DNA from: Ottelia alismoides
Lineage: Eukaryota; Streptophyta; Magnoliopsida; Alismatales; Hydrocharitaceae
Reading direction: 5' to 3'
DNA length: 64,000 bases
Assembly: GCA_037367405.1 (NCBI GenBank)
Contig: JAZKJV010001869.1
Span: forward strand, 186,001-250,000
Positions 23,395 through 33,330 of the stretch are shown piece after piece. The translations under genes were made by a program, and so were the position numbers. The notes beneath the pieces are model-generated. The model did no database searches and was not told where the DNA came from. It saw only the letters and a program-made list of their open reading frames with translations. Positions within the stretch are counted from its first letter, which is position 1. The number at the start of each line of letters is the position of its first letter.

Positions 23395-26300
23395 TGATGA
23401 ATAGTTATTCATTCACCTTTATGCATTCAATTAGGCTTTAAACCCTAGCTAAATACATGTAAATACCACTAACTTGCATGAATTAGTAACTAGCGTTACT
23501 ATACAAATAATATATAAATACATGTACCTAATTCCTAAATAAATGAATAAAGAAAAGAAAAGAAAAAAGGAAGTATCAAGGATATAGACTGACCTTGAAC
23601 CCCGAGACTAAGTCAAATATTGACTAAGTCGACCACGAATAAAGTAGGGGGAGATAGGGTGAAATACTATACAGAATTACCAATAAAACCCTATAAAACA
23701 TAAATATATTATAATGCGTAAATAGCTCAAACTTTTACTTTTTTATTTATCATCAATAAAGTGTTAAACACAAAACTTGCACATAATAATGTATAGAAAA
23801 TAAGAAAAACATTGGCAAAAATAAATCGCGTACAAGTCACCTGATACACTCAGTTAAAAAAGCCACAAACAGAACTCCATTGACCAATATCTTCTCCACA
23901 TGTACTCAAAATGAACAAACCCACCTCCATTGTATTTGAAATTAAATTATCTTTCAAATGAAAGTGGTTTCATTGAAATTGGAGTCAAGGTGCAAAAGCC
24001 GACTAATTGGGTATCTAGGTACTTGTACATTTGTATATAAAACCAATTTATTTTATTCTTTATATTCTTGATCTCATTATACTTTTAAATAATTATACAT
24101 ATTATATAACATCTATAAATAATACAAATAAACATTAAAAGCATTTAAAATCCAAATAGTTAATAAAGCTAATGTATAGGTACAATATGCGTATGTTATA
24201 AATATATGTATTTATTCATGTATATAATCAAAACTATTAAAATTCCATAAAAATAAGTAAATATGTCTTAACTAATGTTGAAAATAAATAAATTATGTGA
24301 ATATAACATTATGTATATAAATAACAAAATAAAATACAAATACATAACATACATGTATATATACCTATAAATAATAGAATTTAATAATAGACTATATTAA
24401 ATAAGGTTGTATAAATAAATAAAAATCATTTAAAACAGTTTATAGAATAAGAAACATTTTTCATGTTTTGAGTTTTTAAAGATAAATTTATTTACTATTT
24501 TATTTTGAATTTCCTTTCATTTTTTATTTTCTTTTATCCTGTTATGGTTCACATGGACTAATTGTAAGGCATTGGAGTGTTGATCACCCGGTCAACCCCC
24601 CCCCCAATGGCTTAACCCATTTGTACATTCTCAACCCCTCTTCTTCTCCATTTTAGCACACCTTATCCACACCTCTGATCGCCTTGAATCCTTCAAAAAA
24701 ATTGTTCGTCAGATCATGGTATCCCATGCTCGAATCCTAGGTTTCACCTGCCACCATCGATCTGCAAGCTGTCCAAGATCGAAGTCACCCCTCCAGTTCT
24801 TCTATAATTTTTTCATCTTCAATCTACAGTTCGATTTTGATCCCCTTTGAACTATCGTAACCTCTTGGAACTCTTGCTGTAGTGGTCCCCTTATGATAGG
24901 AGGAGTGTCCCCTTCAATCTAAGGTGAGGAGGAGGAGGTTGATCTAGAACCGCCAACGATCGAGCTCCGTCAAGTTCATATGCTCCCAGGTCCCAAACAA
25001 GGTACGAGACGTTAGCTTAGACTTTTAGCTTTACATTTTAATTCTTAGCATATATTTGCTCTTTATTTTAGTTAAATCTATTTAGATTTAGTTTTAAAAA
25101 ATCCAAAAATTAAATACGTTGGAGCTCTAGGCTCCAACCATCGTTCATCGTGATACAACCCTATTTCCAACGCACTAATCATTCCACCACATTCCCCATC
25201 ATGTTCTCCTTATGATCATACCATCAGATCATCCCGATCTTGCTCATATAGGGTCCCCCAATCTCCTTCATCCCCTTTTTGCCAAATATCACCCATTCCC
25301 CTTCATCCCCCAACATTTCAACTTCATTTTTTGGTTGAGAGCTTCGCTCTCAAGCCCTGATCCTTTTGGTGCAGGTAAGAGCTCCAAGGGACCCCATCTC
25401 GGTACCAAATTGATCCCAAGACCTCAGTTACAGGTGGCCGGAACAAGAAAGAGCTCCAAGACTCTCTTGGCAAGGCTCGGATTTTTCTAGCATCTCCAGG
25501 AGGTGCGGAAGCCCTGTAGGAAGCTTTTGAGCCACATGCGAGCTCAAGTGGTGGGCGAACGACGGAGAAACGAGTGATCGAAGGTTGGGAAGAATGGTGT
25601 TCTCCATGTTCTTCCTGACCCCTTCAGAGCCATCAGATAAGGAGTACGACCCAGATCTAATCTGAGCCATTGAAGCAAGGTGAAGCGATGCGCTCTTTAG
25701 ATTATACGATCAACTTAAGTGGATCGTTCCCCGCCATTAGAATAGATCACATCCGTACACGCCATACACACGTCGTGGGTATATTTGCTCCCGACCCCCT
25801 CCACATTTTTATTTTAATTTTATTCTTGTCAATATTATATGATGTGTAAAATATTTAACATATTTTACAACTAGGACCCTAAGATCATTATCTTTACAAT
25901 TATTATCCCCACGTGAGACGACTTTGGATATTTTGCGTGTATGCCCTATAGTTATAGGACATGTTTTGATATACATGTTTAGTTTCTAAAAATTGCAAGT
26001 AGGCTCTTGTCTGTTGAATAATTTTATTGTGTGTATTGCCTTTGTATTAAATGATTCTGTTTATCTGAAAATTATGAGAAAACTGTAGTAAATGCTTGGA
26101 ACATATATCTATCATGCATAGTTTTTATTTAGCATGTAACTATATTTCTCATTTTCATAGAAAAAAACACGCTTAATTTTCATGTTGTGTATTTAAAAAT
26201 CCATAAAAAAATGAATATATCTCCAAAAATACCAAAAAAATATTAGATAGTTTATATTATATTCTACTACATATCTAAAATTACTAAAAATACAAAATAT

Positions 26301-27035
26301 AAAACGTAGAAACTTAAAAATCCAAAACCTTTATAAAAATTAGCAAAAATATATAGAAATCCAAAAATATATCTTTCTATTTTTTATTTTCTTTATTATA
26401 TATAGTATATTTAAAAATATTTTATGGTTAATTTTGAACATATATATATAACCCTAAACAAGTTTTAAAATTTAATATATTCACTATTTGACTTTTTCTA
26501 ACTTCAAAAATCTAAAAAAATATAAAATACCATAAAAACTATTTAAAATAGTGACAAATATTAAAACCCCAAAAATATTTTATTTTATTTAATTGACTTT
26601 ATTTTTCTTAATAAAGAAATCTAAAAAGACATTTTATGTATATATTATCTATATATTATATATGTTATTTATATCTCTATTATTAATTATCTTATTTTAT
26701 AAATCAAAAAGAAATTAAAATTTGTAAAATTACAAACATAAAAATATATAACAATTATAAATCATAACAATTTATATACAATTAAAAACCCATAAAAAGA
26801 ATGAAAATAAAAAAATAAAAATAACAAAAGATAAAATTTCGAAAAAAAATACTTCTAATTAATAATAACTTTCTACCCATGTTTGCTTCCTTGTGTTCGA
26901 CACTCTTATTTGCTTATGCATGTACATATTTTAGAAAAGTTATAATAAAATTTAACTCACAGTCACACATTGATTTACACTTATTGTGGGTTGGTTGTTG
27001 ATCGATTGGGTACTCGGTTGTCACAGCGATTATTG
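23395..27035 (+). repeat. Long LTR D of Athila-like element (3' LTR of the 18.8-23.4 kb copy)
   Basis: It starts TGATGAATAGTTATTC right after a polypurine phrase that follows an integrase-bearing internal region, so it is a true 3' LTR. It matches LTR A along its length: the 'gtcgaccacgaataaagtaggggg' box at 23,628-23,658, the 'gaaagtggtttcattgaaattggagt' block near 23,960, a GC-rich core at about 24,540-25,800, and an AT-rich tail with 'gtgttcgacac' near 26,892. The end is placed between 27,025 and 27,040; a phrase 'tccttgttaggagc' just after could be a decayed tRNA-Asp primer-binding site, which would be expected only after a 5' LTR. Confidence 0.75.
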
Positions 27036-27169
27036 TTCCATCCTTGTTAGGAGCAGTAGACTGAGCATTCGGTTAATAACCTATACATTAAACTTATAAA
27101 GAATATGTATGATGTGTCTTCATATTGTGTAAGAATCGTATTGGAAGACTGACTATTTCGACATCACAT

Positions 27170-28060
27170 CAATCTGTGTCAAGGTTCGACTTTGATTCCA
27201 TTCCTTTTTACTTTGGTTAAGGACAAATGAATAGTCACATTCAGGATGAGATGCCTTGGTGTATGTTGTAAGATGATGATATTGTATTAATTTATGAGAC
27301 TAGAGATGGAGTAAATGAGAAGCTTGAGGTAGAGACATGCTAGAGACAAAATGATTTCGTATAAATAGTACTAAGACTGAATATTTGGAGTGTACATTTG
27401 ATTGAAGCAATGATAAAGAAATCATGGTGAACATTGGAGATAGTAACATTCATAAGAAAGATTCAGATATTTTGGTATCTATATCGCGACATGATGGGGA
27501 AATCGATGGAGATATTACTCATAAATAAATGCAGGTCGGTTAAAGTGGAGAGGAGCCTCTATTGTTCTATGCGATAAGAATATCCTTTAAAAATTAAAAA
27601 AAAGTATTACAAAGCAACCGCGAACTGTTATGTTCTATGAATCTGAATGTTCTCCTGTGAACCATATAGACATGTGCAGAGAATGACAATATCAAAAATG
27701 AAAAATGCTACAATGGATGTGTGATCAGACACAAAAAGGCCATACTCGAAATGATGTGATTAGAAGGAAGTTGGTGTAGCTATGAAAGAGGATAAGATGA
27801 AAGAAAACTGCTTAGGATGGTTTCGTCATTTGCAAAAGAGGTCGACTGATGCACCGGTTAGAAGATATGAGATTTGGGGTGTTGAGCCATCTAAGATAGG
27901 GCGAGGAAGGCCCAAGAAGTGTTGGAATGAGACTATCCGAAGGATTCTTAGTCTTTTAGATCTAAGCCCAGGAATGACCCAACATAGATTTGATTGGAGG
28001 CAAAAAAACCATGTAGCCGACCCTATTTAATGCAGGAAAAGCCTATGTTGTTGTACAAGT
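27170..28060 (+). pseudogene. RTE-type LINE remnant, 3' end of reverse transcriptase gene
   Basis: A 5'-truncated, heavily decayed plant RTE-clade LINE. Readable pieces are 'GDGVNEKLEVET'-like text at about 27,307-27,340, 'STKTEYLECTF' near 27,369-27,401, and the C-terminal block at 27,782-28,030: 'ENCLGWFRHLQKRSTDAPV' with 'RGRPKKCWNE' and the ending 'HVADPI'. This C-terminal block (LRWFGHVQRR..DAPVRR, RGRPKKTW, ADPI) is typical of RTE elements in plants. The following 'gcctatgttgttgta' resembles the (TTG)-rich RTE 3' end. The catalytic YADD region is not preserved. Confidence 0.75.
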
Positions 28061-28543
28061 TTAATGTCCACTTGTTCTCTGTAAGTCTGAGTCTACCTGC
28101 GAACTTGCCTTGTACAGTGTAGCCAAACCAAATACATGCATATACAATCTTGGTTCCTGATGCTAACACAAATATACCAAAAGAAGATGAAACAAAGGGA
28201 TGCACATGCTACTATAAAAATACAAATGCAAAACAAAAATCTGTCAAAGAAATATCTACCAAATAAATCCAGTTCTACTAAATAAGCCAAGTAGCTGCCC
28301 AACGATGCTGCCATTTTAAATGAGGTCAAATATGCCCTGGGTTATGCTCTAAAAAATAAAAAAAAAAATAAGTGTAGTGGACCAACGCGGTCTGCGAAAA
28401 ACAAAAAAAACATGTTTTCTACAATATGCCCCCATTTCTCTATTGACATACTTAAGTGAAGTAAGAATAATATTAGGATTAGGAGAATGGAGGCTTTAGA
28501 CCTCGGGAATCTTTGGGTACCTTGCTTTGGATCATATGGTTCT
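28061..28543. other. Unassigned sequence between LINE and copia element
   Basis: I see no gene or known element in this stretch. It includes an A-run near 28,351-28,369. Its right edge is the copia insertion point. Confidence 0.4.
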
Positions 28544-28687
28544 TGTTGGTGGAAATGAGCAATATGTTTATTCCATAGAACCCTAGGCTCTCTTATATAG
28601 AGAAGGCCCATGGGTAAATTATATAAGATGTTATCGGGAAAATAAAAATAAAGAGAATGATACACCGACTTCATAATATTCTCTACA
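28544..28687 (-). repeat. 3' LTR of the copia element (144 bp)
   Basis: On the minus strand it reads TGTAGAGAATATTATGAAGT at its start and ends TTTCCACCAACA. It pairs with 32,984-33,125. A TATA-like 'tctatataag' on the minus strand lies in the middle ('cttatatag' on plus at about 28,592-28,600). Confidence 0.93.
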
Positions 28688-28698
28688 CTCCCCTCAAT
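28688..28698 (-). other. Polypurine tract of the copia element
   Basis: The minus strand reads TTGAGGGGAG immediately before the 3' LTR. The pol stop codon (28,694-28,696) overlaps it, which is common in compact copia elements. Confidence 0.85.
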
Positions 28699-29257
28699 AT
28701 GGAGCATAGATATCAATCATGCTCAGCTTGGAAGAACATCTCTGGAAAGGTCCTCTGAGCAGTGGCTTGGTGAAAATGTCGACAGTCTGCTCCTCTAAAT
28801 TAACATTTGAAGTAGAAATCAAGCCCTTCTGGATCATATCTCTAGTGTAGTAGCAGTCTACCTCAATATCTTTTGTTCTTTCATGAAACGCTGGATTATT
28901 GGAAATGAACAAAGCAGCTTGATTGTCACATTGTAGCTACATGGGTAGAGGTACATCAATATGCAAGTCTTCTAGTATAGCTCGAACCCACATCATCTCC
29001 GTGCTTGCTTGTGCCGTGGCCCTATATTCAGATTCAGCACTTGATCTCGCCATAATAGTTTGTTTCTTGCTTTTCCAAGAAACCAGAGAGCTACCCACAA
29101 AAACTGCAAAGCTAGAAGTAGACTTACAATCCTTAGGACATCCTGCATAGTCTGCATTAGCACAAGCCAAAATAGATAAATCTGTGTTCTTTCTAAACAA
29201 CAACCCTGAGCCTGGAGAAGACTTTAGATACCTTAGTATCATGTATATAGCATCCAT
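28694..29257 (-). pseudogene. Copia RNase H domain remnant
   Basis: Minus-strand frames carry the standard copia RNase H: 'NTDLSILACANADYAGCP' (family: GYSDADWAGC), 'KSTSSFAVFVGSSLVSWKSK', 'TIMARSSAESEYRA' and, after a stop at 28,934, '[19 protein letters not shown]' and 'VDIFTKPL'. The stop replaces a conserved residue before 'QCDNQAA'. The C-terminus ends a few bases inside the polypurine tract. Confidence 0.9.
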
Positions 29258-29298
29258 GTGTACATGTCTAGGTTAGTCCATAAATTGACTCACTCGAC

Positions 29299-30204
29299 TT
29301 ACTGCAAAGCAATATCGAGTTGAGTTAGAGTGATGTAAAGAAGCTTACCCACCATATCTTTATATCTTCTCCTGTCCATCTCTTCAGTATCGTTGTCATA
29401 TAATTTCATACTTGGATCCATAGGAGTGCTCGATGGTCTACATCCAACCATGACCGTTTCAACCAGCAAATCTGTAATATATTTCCTTTGGGTCATCACC
29501 AGATCCTGTGCATTCCTGGCAAACTCCAGCCCCAGAAAATATCTTAGGGTACCAAGATCCTTTGTGACAAATTGATGGCCCAAAAATTCTTTTGCCATCT
29601 CTACCACGTGAACATCATCTTATGTAACCAGAATATCATCAACATATACCATGATGACAACCGTACCTCTAGAAGTCTTATGAATGAACAACGAGTGATC
29701 CGCATTTGATCCTTTGAATCCATGTTGTTCAATTAGGTGGGAAAGCTTCTGGAACTATGCCCTTGGGCTCTGTTTAAGGCCATATATCACCTTGTGAAGT
29801 CTACACAACATATGATTCTCCCCCTCATCAGCAAACCTCGGTGGTTGTTGCATGTAGACTTCTTCCTACAAATCACCATACGAGAATGCGTTCTTGACAT
29901 CAAGTTGAAATATGGACCAGTCACGTACCATAGCAACAGATAGAAGAATGCGAAGAGTAGAGTGACGAGCCACTGGAGAGAATGTATCCAAATAGTCCAC
30001 ACCATATGTTTGAGTAAAGCCTCTCACGACTAGTCTTGCCTTGTACCGATCAAGGGTTCCATCTGCACGGTACTTCACTGTGAATACCCATTTGCAGCTA
30101 ACAATAGATGTGCCATATGGAGCGGTAACCAAGCTCCATGTACTGCGGGACTGTAAAGCATCCATTTCTTCTTCCATAGCCAACCGCCAGCAGTCAAATT
30201 TCAT
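29299..30204 (-). pseudogene. Copia reverse transcriptase remnant
   Basis: Minus strand. The start of the domain is clear: '[16 protein letters not shown]', '[20 protein letters not shown]', '[17 protein letters not shown]', '[13 protein letters not shown]'. Further on come '[13 protein letters not shown]' and the active site 'MVYVDDILVT' near 29,640-29,670, then 'DLGTLRYFLGLEFAR' and 'GCRPSSTPMD'. In-frame stops occur after YGDL, after SPRA, after ILVT and after DIALQ; each is a single base from the expected codon. The catalytic YVDD itself is intact, so this is fairly recent decay. Confidence 0.92.
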
Positions 30205-30453
30205 AGCATCCTAATAATTCTGTGGTATCTCCACAGAAGACAAAGCCACAGCAAATCTCTGGAAGTCTCCTGTGAGATGGTGAAAGGAAACATGGAAAGC
30301 AAAGGGATAAGACGCGCAAGTCCATTTCTGCTTCCGAATAGCAATAGGGACATCAAGATCATCGTCTATTGTACTTGACTGTACACTCCTCCTGCAAAGA
30401 ACCTGCATAGGCACACTATCCGACCCATCATTAGTAATAACATCTGAACATAC

Positions 30454-31760
30454 CTAAGGCATGATGGATGGTTGACGTGGTGCCTGAGCAGGACCTGACC
30501 GACATGTATAGAATTTAGGTAATGGAAGTATAGGTGGTTGTGGTGGTGGTGGTGGAGATGACGTTGGCGTGATGACCTGGACAGGAATGGACAAAGGTGG
30601 ACTCAGGCTAGGAGGAGGAGGAATATAGACGTCATCATTAGATGTGGAAGGAGCCAACCTGTCACCTATAGGGGAGAAGTACATAACAAACTCAAAAAAT
30701 GTAACATCAGCACTGACAAAAAATTTTCTATCCACAGGGTCATAACAACGGCAAGCCTTCTGAGTCCGAGAGTAACCCACAAAGACACACTTGACAACTC
30801 TAGGTGAGAGTTTGTTAAGTCTAGGAGACAAGTGGTGAACAAAAGCAACAACACCAAAGACACGAGGGGTAAGAGAAAATAATTCCTTCTCTAGAAAAAT
30901 AACAGAAAGGGGAATTTTCTCACCGAGTACAGAGGACGGCATACAATTGACAAGGTAGCAGGCCGTAAGAACAGCATCCCCCCAAAAAGTGATAGGCGCA
31001 CAACTCTGGATAAGCAGGGTTCGAGTGATATCAAGGAGTGACGATGTTTTCGCTCTATCACTCCATTCTTTTGAGATGTGTAAGTACAGGTAGTTTGATG
31101 AATAATACCTTTAGATGAAAAGAAATGGGATAGAGAGTGAGTGCATAATTCCAACACATTATCCGTACAAATATATTTGACAGAAGAGGAAAAAACATTC
31201 TGCACTTCAATGATAAGATTTCTAATAACATCCCATGCTTCATATTTATTCTTTAAAAGAAATACCTACGATACACGAGAGAAGTCATCAACTACTACAA
31301 GATAGAACCTATGTCCCTAATGATAAGGAACACAATTCAGACCCCAAATATCAACATGAAATAATTCAAAAGGGGAGCTACTGCTCCAACACTGACGACT
31401 AGGGAAGCTAGCACGATGATGCTTTCCCAACTGACAGGTTTCACATCGAAACGACGAACTTGGAGAGATCTGAGGCAAGAGATGACGCATCTTTTGAAGC
31501 GGGAGGTGACCAAAGCATAGATGCCAGGTGTATGGAGAGACTGATCCGAGTGAGTAGGAAGAGATGCCAACATATGAATTTCGGACCAGACGATAGAGAC
31601 CATTCTGCTCAGAGCCACAACCAATCACCCTGCCCGTTAGTATGTCCTACAAAATAAGAGAAGATGGGTCAAATATACCACGACAGTGTAAATCCTTCGT
31701 AATCTGACTAATAGACAATAGATTCATGGAAAACTCAGGAGCATTTAGAACTTTCTATAA
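30454..31760 (-). pseudogene. Copia GAG-pre-integrase and integrase remnant
   Basis: Minus strand. From about 31,740 'MNLLSISQITKDLHC' and 'GLYRL' lead into the zinc-binding pre-integrase part: 'TWHLCFGHLPLQKMRHLL' and 'CETCQLGKHHR' give the H...H...C..C pattern. The core follows with 'ELFHVDIWG' (first Asp), 'YICTDNVLEL' (second Asp) and 'TSQKNGVIERKHRH' (Glu). The C-terminal part at 30,454-30,942 has 'VFGVVAFVHHL', 'KCVFVGYS' and a long Pro-rich linker to RT. Frame changes occur near 31,200 and 31,000. Confidence 0.9.
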
Positions 31761-31820
31761 ATGCATGGACGGTGACAAGGTGATCTGAAGTGGATGTCGA
31801 CAGAGATGTAACATGCTCAG

Positions 31821-32628
31821 CTACATGCGTCGATGATGGAAACCCATGCTTAGAATAGCATGTATCCTCGGAGTGACATGTGCAATGGCAGAAAGTGCAT
31901 GGTTGGCGAAAACGACCTCCTCGGCCATGAGGTCCACGTCCATGAAAGGAAGACTGACCACCTCTCCCTCGCTATACAGCCATCGCCGAAGGTGGTGGAG
32001 TAGAAATGCTGGAAGAAACAGAGATGTGGCTAAGCCTCCGGTAAACTTCCTCCATAGGAGGAATGGTAGCATCGGCAAGTATCTGAGATCGGGCTGCCTC
32101 ATACTCAGGATCAAGTGCTGCTAGTAGTACCCCCACCATGGTAGCATTCCAAAAGGTCTTCTGCTGCTCAGGGGTAGCCGTGAGGGGTATAGTGTTATAT
32201 AGTTTCTCAAACATCCCCTGTAGGGATGTATACAAAGAGTGAAGTGGCCGCCCATTCTGCTTCATCGTGAAAATGTCATGCTGGAGCTATAACATCTTGG
32301 TCTCTTTCTGCACCTGTGAATATGTGGTGGCCAGGATATCCCACATCGCCTTAGCGGTGGGATGATGGAGGACGTCATTGGCAATTTCCATCGAAAAAGT
32401 TCCTGATAGCCAAACCTTGGCATATGAATCATCAGCCTCCTAGGAGGCATAGATCCCAGTCTTCTCTGACGGCTCTTCCTCGGTAAGAATATGCTTCTTA
32501 CCGTTCGACTTCATGAGACTCATGAACTGCATTGCCCATAGCTCATAGTTCGTCTCATCCATCTTGACTATTGGCACTAGACCTTTGAATGCACCTATGG
32601 AGGGCATATCGACCTTATTTTCTGACAT
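31821..32628 (-). pseudogene. Copia gag remnant with one zinc knuckle; protease missing
   Basis: The start ATG at 32,628 opens 'MSENKVDMPSIGAFKGLVPI' and 'ETNYELWAMQFMSLMKSNG', a copia gag N-terminus. It continues after frameshifts with 'PLHSLYTSLQGMFEKLYNT' and 'MEEVYRRLSHI'. Near 31,855-31,900 one CCHC knuckle 'CTFCHCTCHSEDTC' (C-x2-C-x4-H-x4-C) is present. Only about 110 bases separate this from the pre-integrase text, and no D-S/T-G-A protease motif is visible there, so the protease domain appears deleted. The copy could not process its own polyprotein. Confidence 0.82.
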
Positions 32629-32643
32629 GTCATCGGAGACGAA

Positions 32644-32970
32644 GAACTAGGGATTGTAGACGAGAAACAAGTGTCTATATACACTTGATAGGATTTGAGT
32701 GCATATGTAGACTTTACGCACTCAAATCCATGGAGAGAGAGGCTGAGAGCCGGCAAGGAGGAGGCCGGCGGCGAGGGAGGAGGCGGCGGCGGAGGTGGTA
32801 GGCTGGCGGTGAGGAGAGGGGGTGGCGAGGAAAGGACCAGCGGTGGTGGAGGGAGCTGGAGAGGAGGGAGGAGGAGGCGGTGGCTCCCTACGGTGAGGAG
32901 AGGCGCCGAGAGATGGAGAGAGAGGGGGTCGGCAACGATGGTAGGGCTTTAGGGTTAGGGTTAGGGTTTT
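32644..32970 (-). other. GC-rich leader of the copia element with telomere-like repeat
   Basis: This is the untranslated region between the primer-binding site and the gag ATG. It is far richer in G (plus strand; C on the element's strand) than its surroundings: runs of 'ggaggaggcggcggcgg' at about 32,755-32,795. At 32,947-32,968 the plus strand reads 'ctttagggttagggttaggg', i.e. AACCCTAA repeats on the element strand, like plant telo-boxes found in 5' leaders of many plant genes. Confidence 0.6.
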
Positions 32971-32983
32971 GGCTCTGATACCA
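32971..32983 (-). other. Primer-binding site of the copia element, initiator Met tRNA
   Basis: The minus strand reads TGGTATCAGAGCC directly after the 5' LTR end (32,984) with no spacer. It is the standard complement of the plant initiator-Met tRNA 3' end used by Ty1/copia elements. Confidence 0.95.
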
Positions 32984-33125
32984 TGTTGGTGGAAATGAGC
33001 AATCTTTTTATTCCATAGAGCCCTAGGCTCTCTTATATAGAGAAGGTCCATGGGTAAATTACATAAGAGGTTATCAGGAAAAAAAATAGAGAAAATGATA
33101 CACCGACTTCATAATATTCTCTACA
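32984..33125 (-). repeat. 5' LTR of the copia element (142 bp)
   Basis: It is near-identical to 28,544-28,687, with a handful of substitutions and a short A-run indel. It reads TGTAGAGAATATTATGAAGT at its minus-strand start (33,125) and ends CCACCAACA at the primer-binding site. Confidence 0.93.
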
Positions 33126-33330
33126 GTTATCTCGTCCTACAAACTGGGAAGCGTTATAACATTCACACATAGTTCAAAATCTATTTAAAGCTAAAGAGAA
33201 TATTTGTTAATAAGGATGATCTAACTTGACTAAATACAGAATAGACTAAACTTAGTAGAACTTGGGGCCATTGATAATGGGAGAATTCCGAGGGTCTAGA
33301 TAAATATCCAATCGCTGAAGAGGCCACCCG
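33126..33330. other. Short unassigned stretch between copia 5' LTR and LTR F
   Basis: No gene is seen. By position it could be the 5' leader of the minus-strand element whose LTR is F, but no clear primer-binding site can be read. Confidence 0.3.

Larger units (their letters stand above)
28544..33125 (-). mobile_element. Ty1/copia LTR retrotransposon, 4.58 kb
   Basis: A complete-length but inactive element. It is bounded by two near-identical LTRs (28,544-28,687 and 32,984-33,125), each TG...CA when read on the minus strand. A 13-base initiator-Met primer-binding site joins the 5' LTR and a polypurine tract lies next to the 3' LTR. Flanking 5-mers are GTTCT (28,539-28,543) and GTTAT (33,126-33,130), a probable target duplication with one change. 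The domain order gag, integrase, RT, RNase H is the copia order. Many stops are single changes at expected Trp, Gln or Gly codons. The LTRs are very short for an autonomous copia element. Confidence 0.92.

Noticed and set aside
32695..32952. Gly/Arg-rich plus-strand frames near 32.7-32.9 kb
   Set aside because: They are antisense to the C-rich leader of the copia element and consist of low-complexity GGAGG runs.
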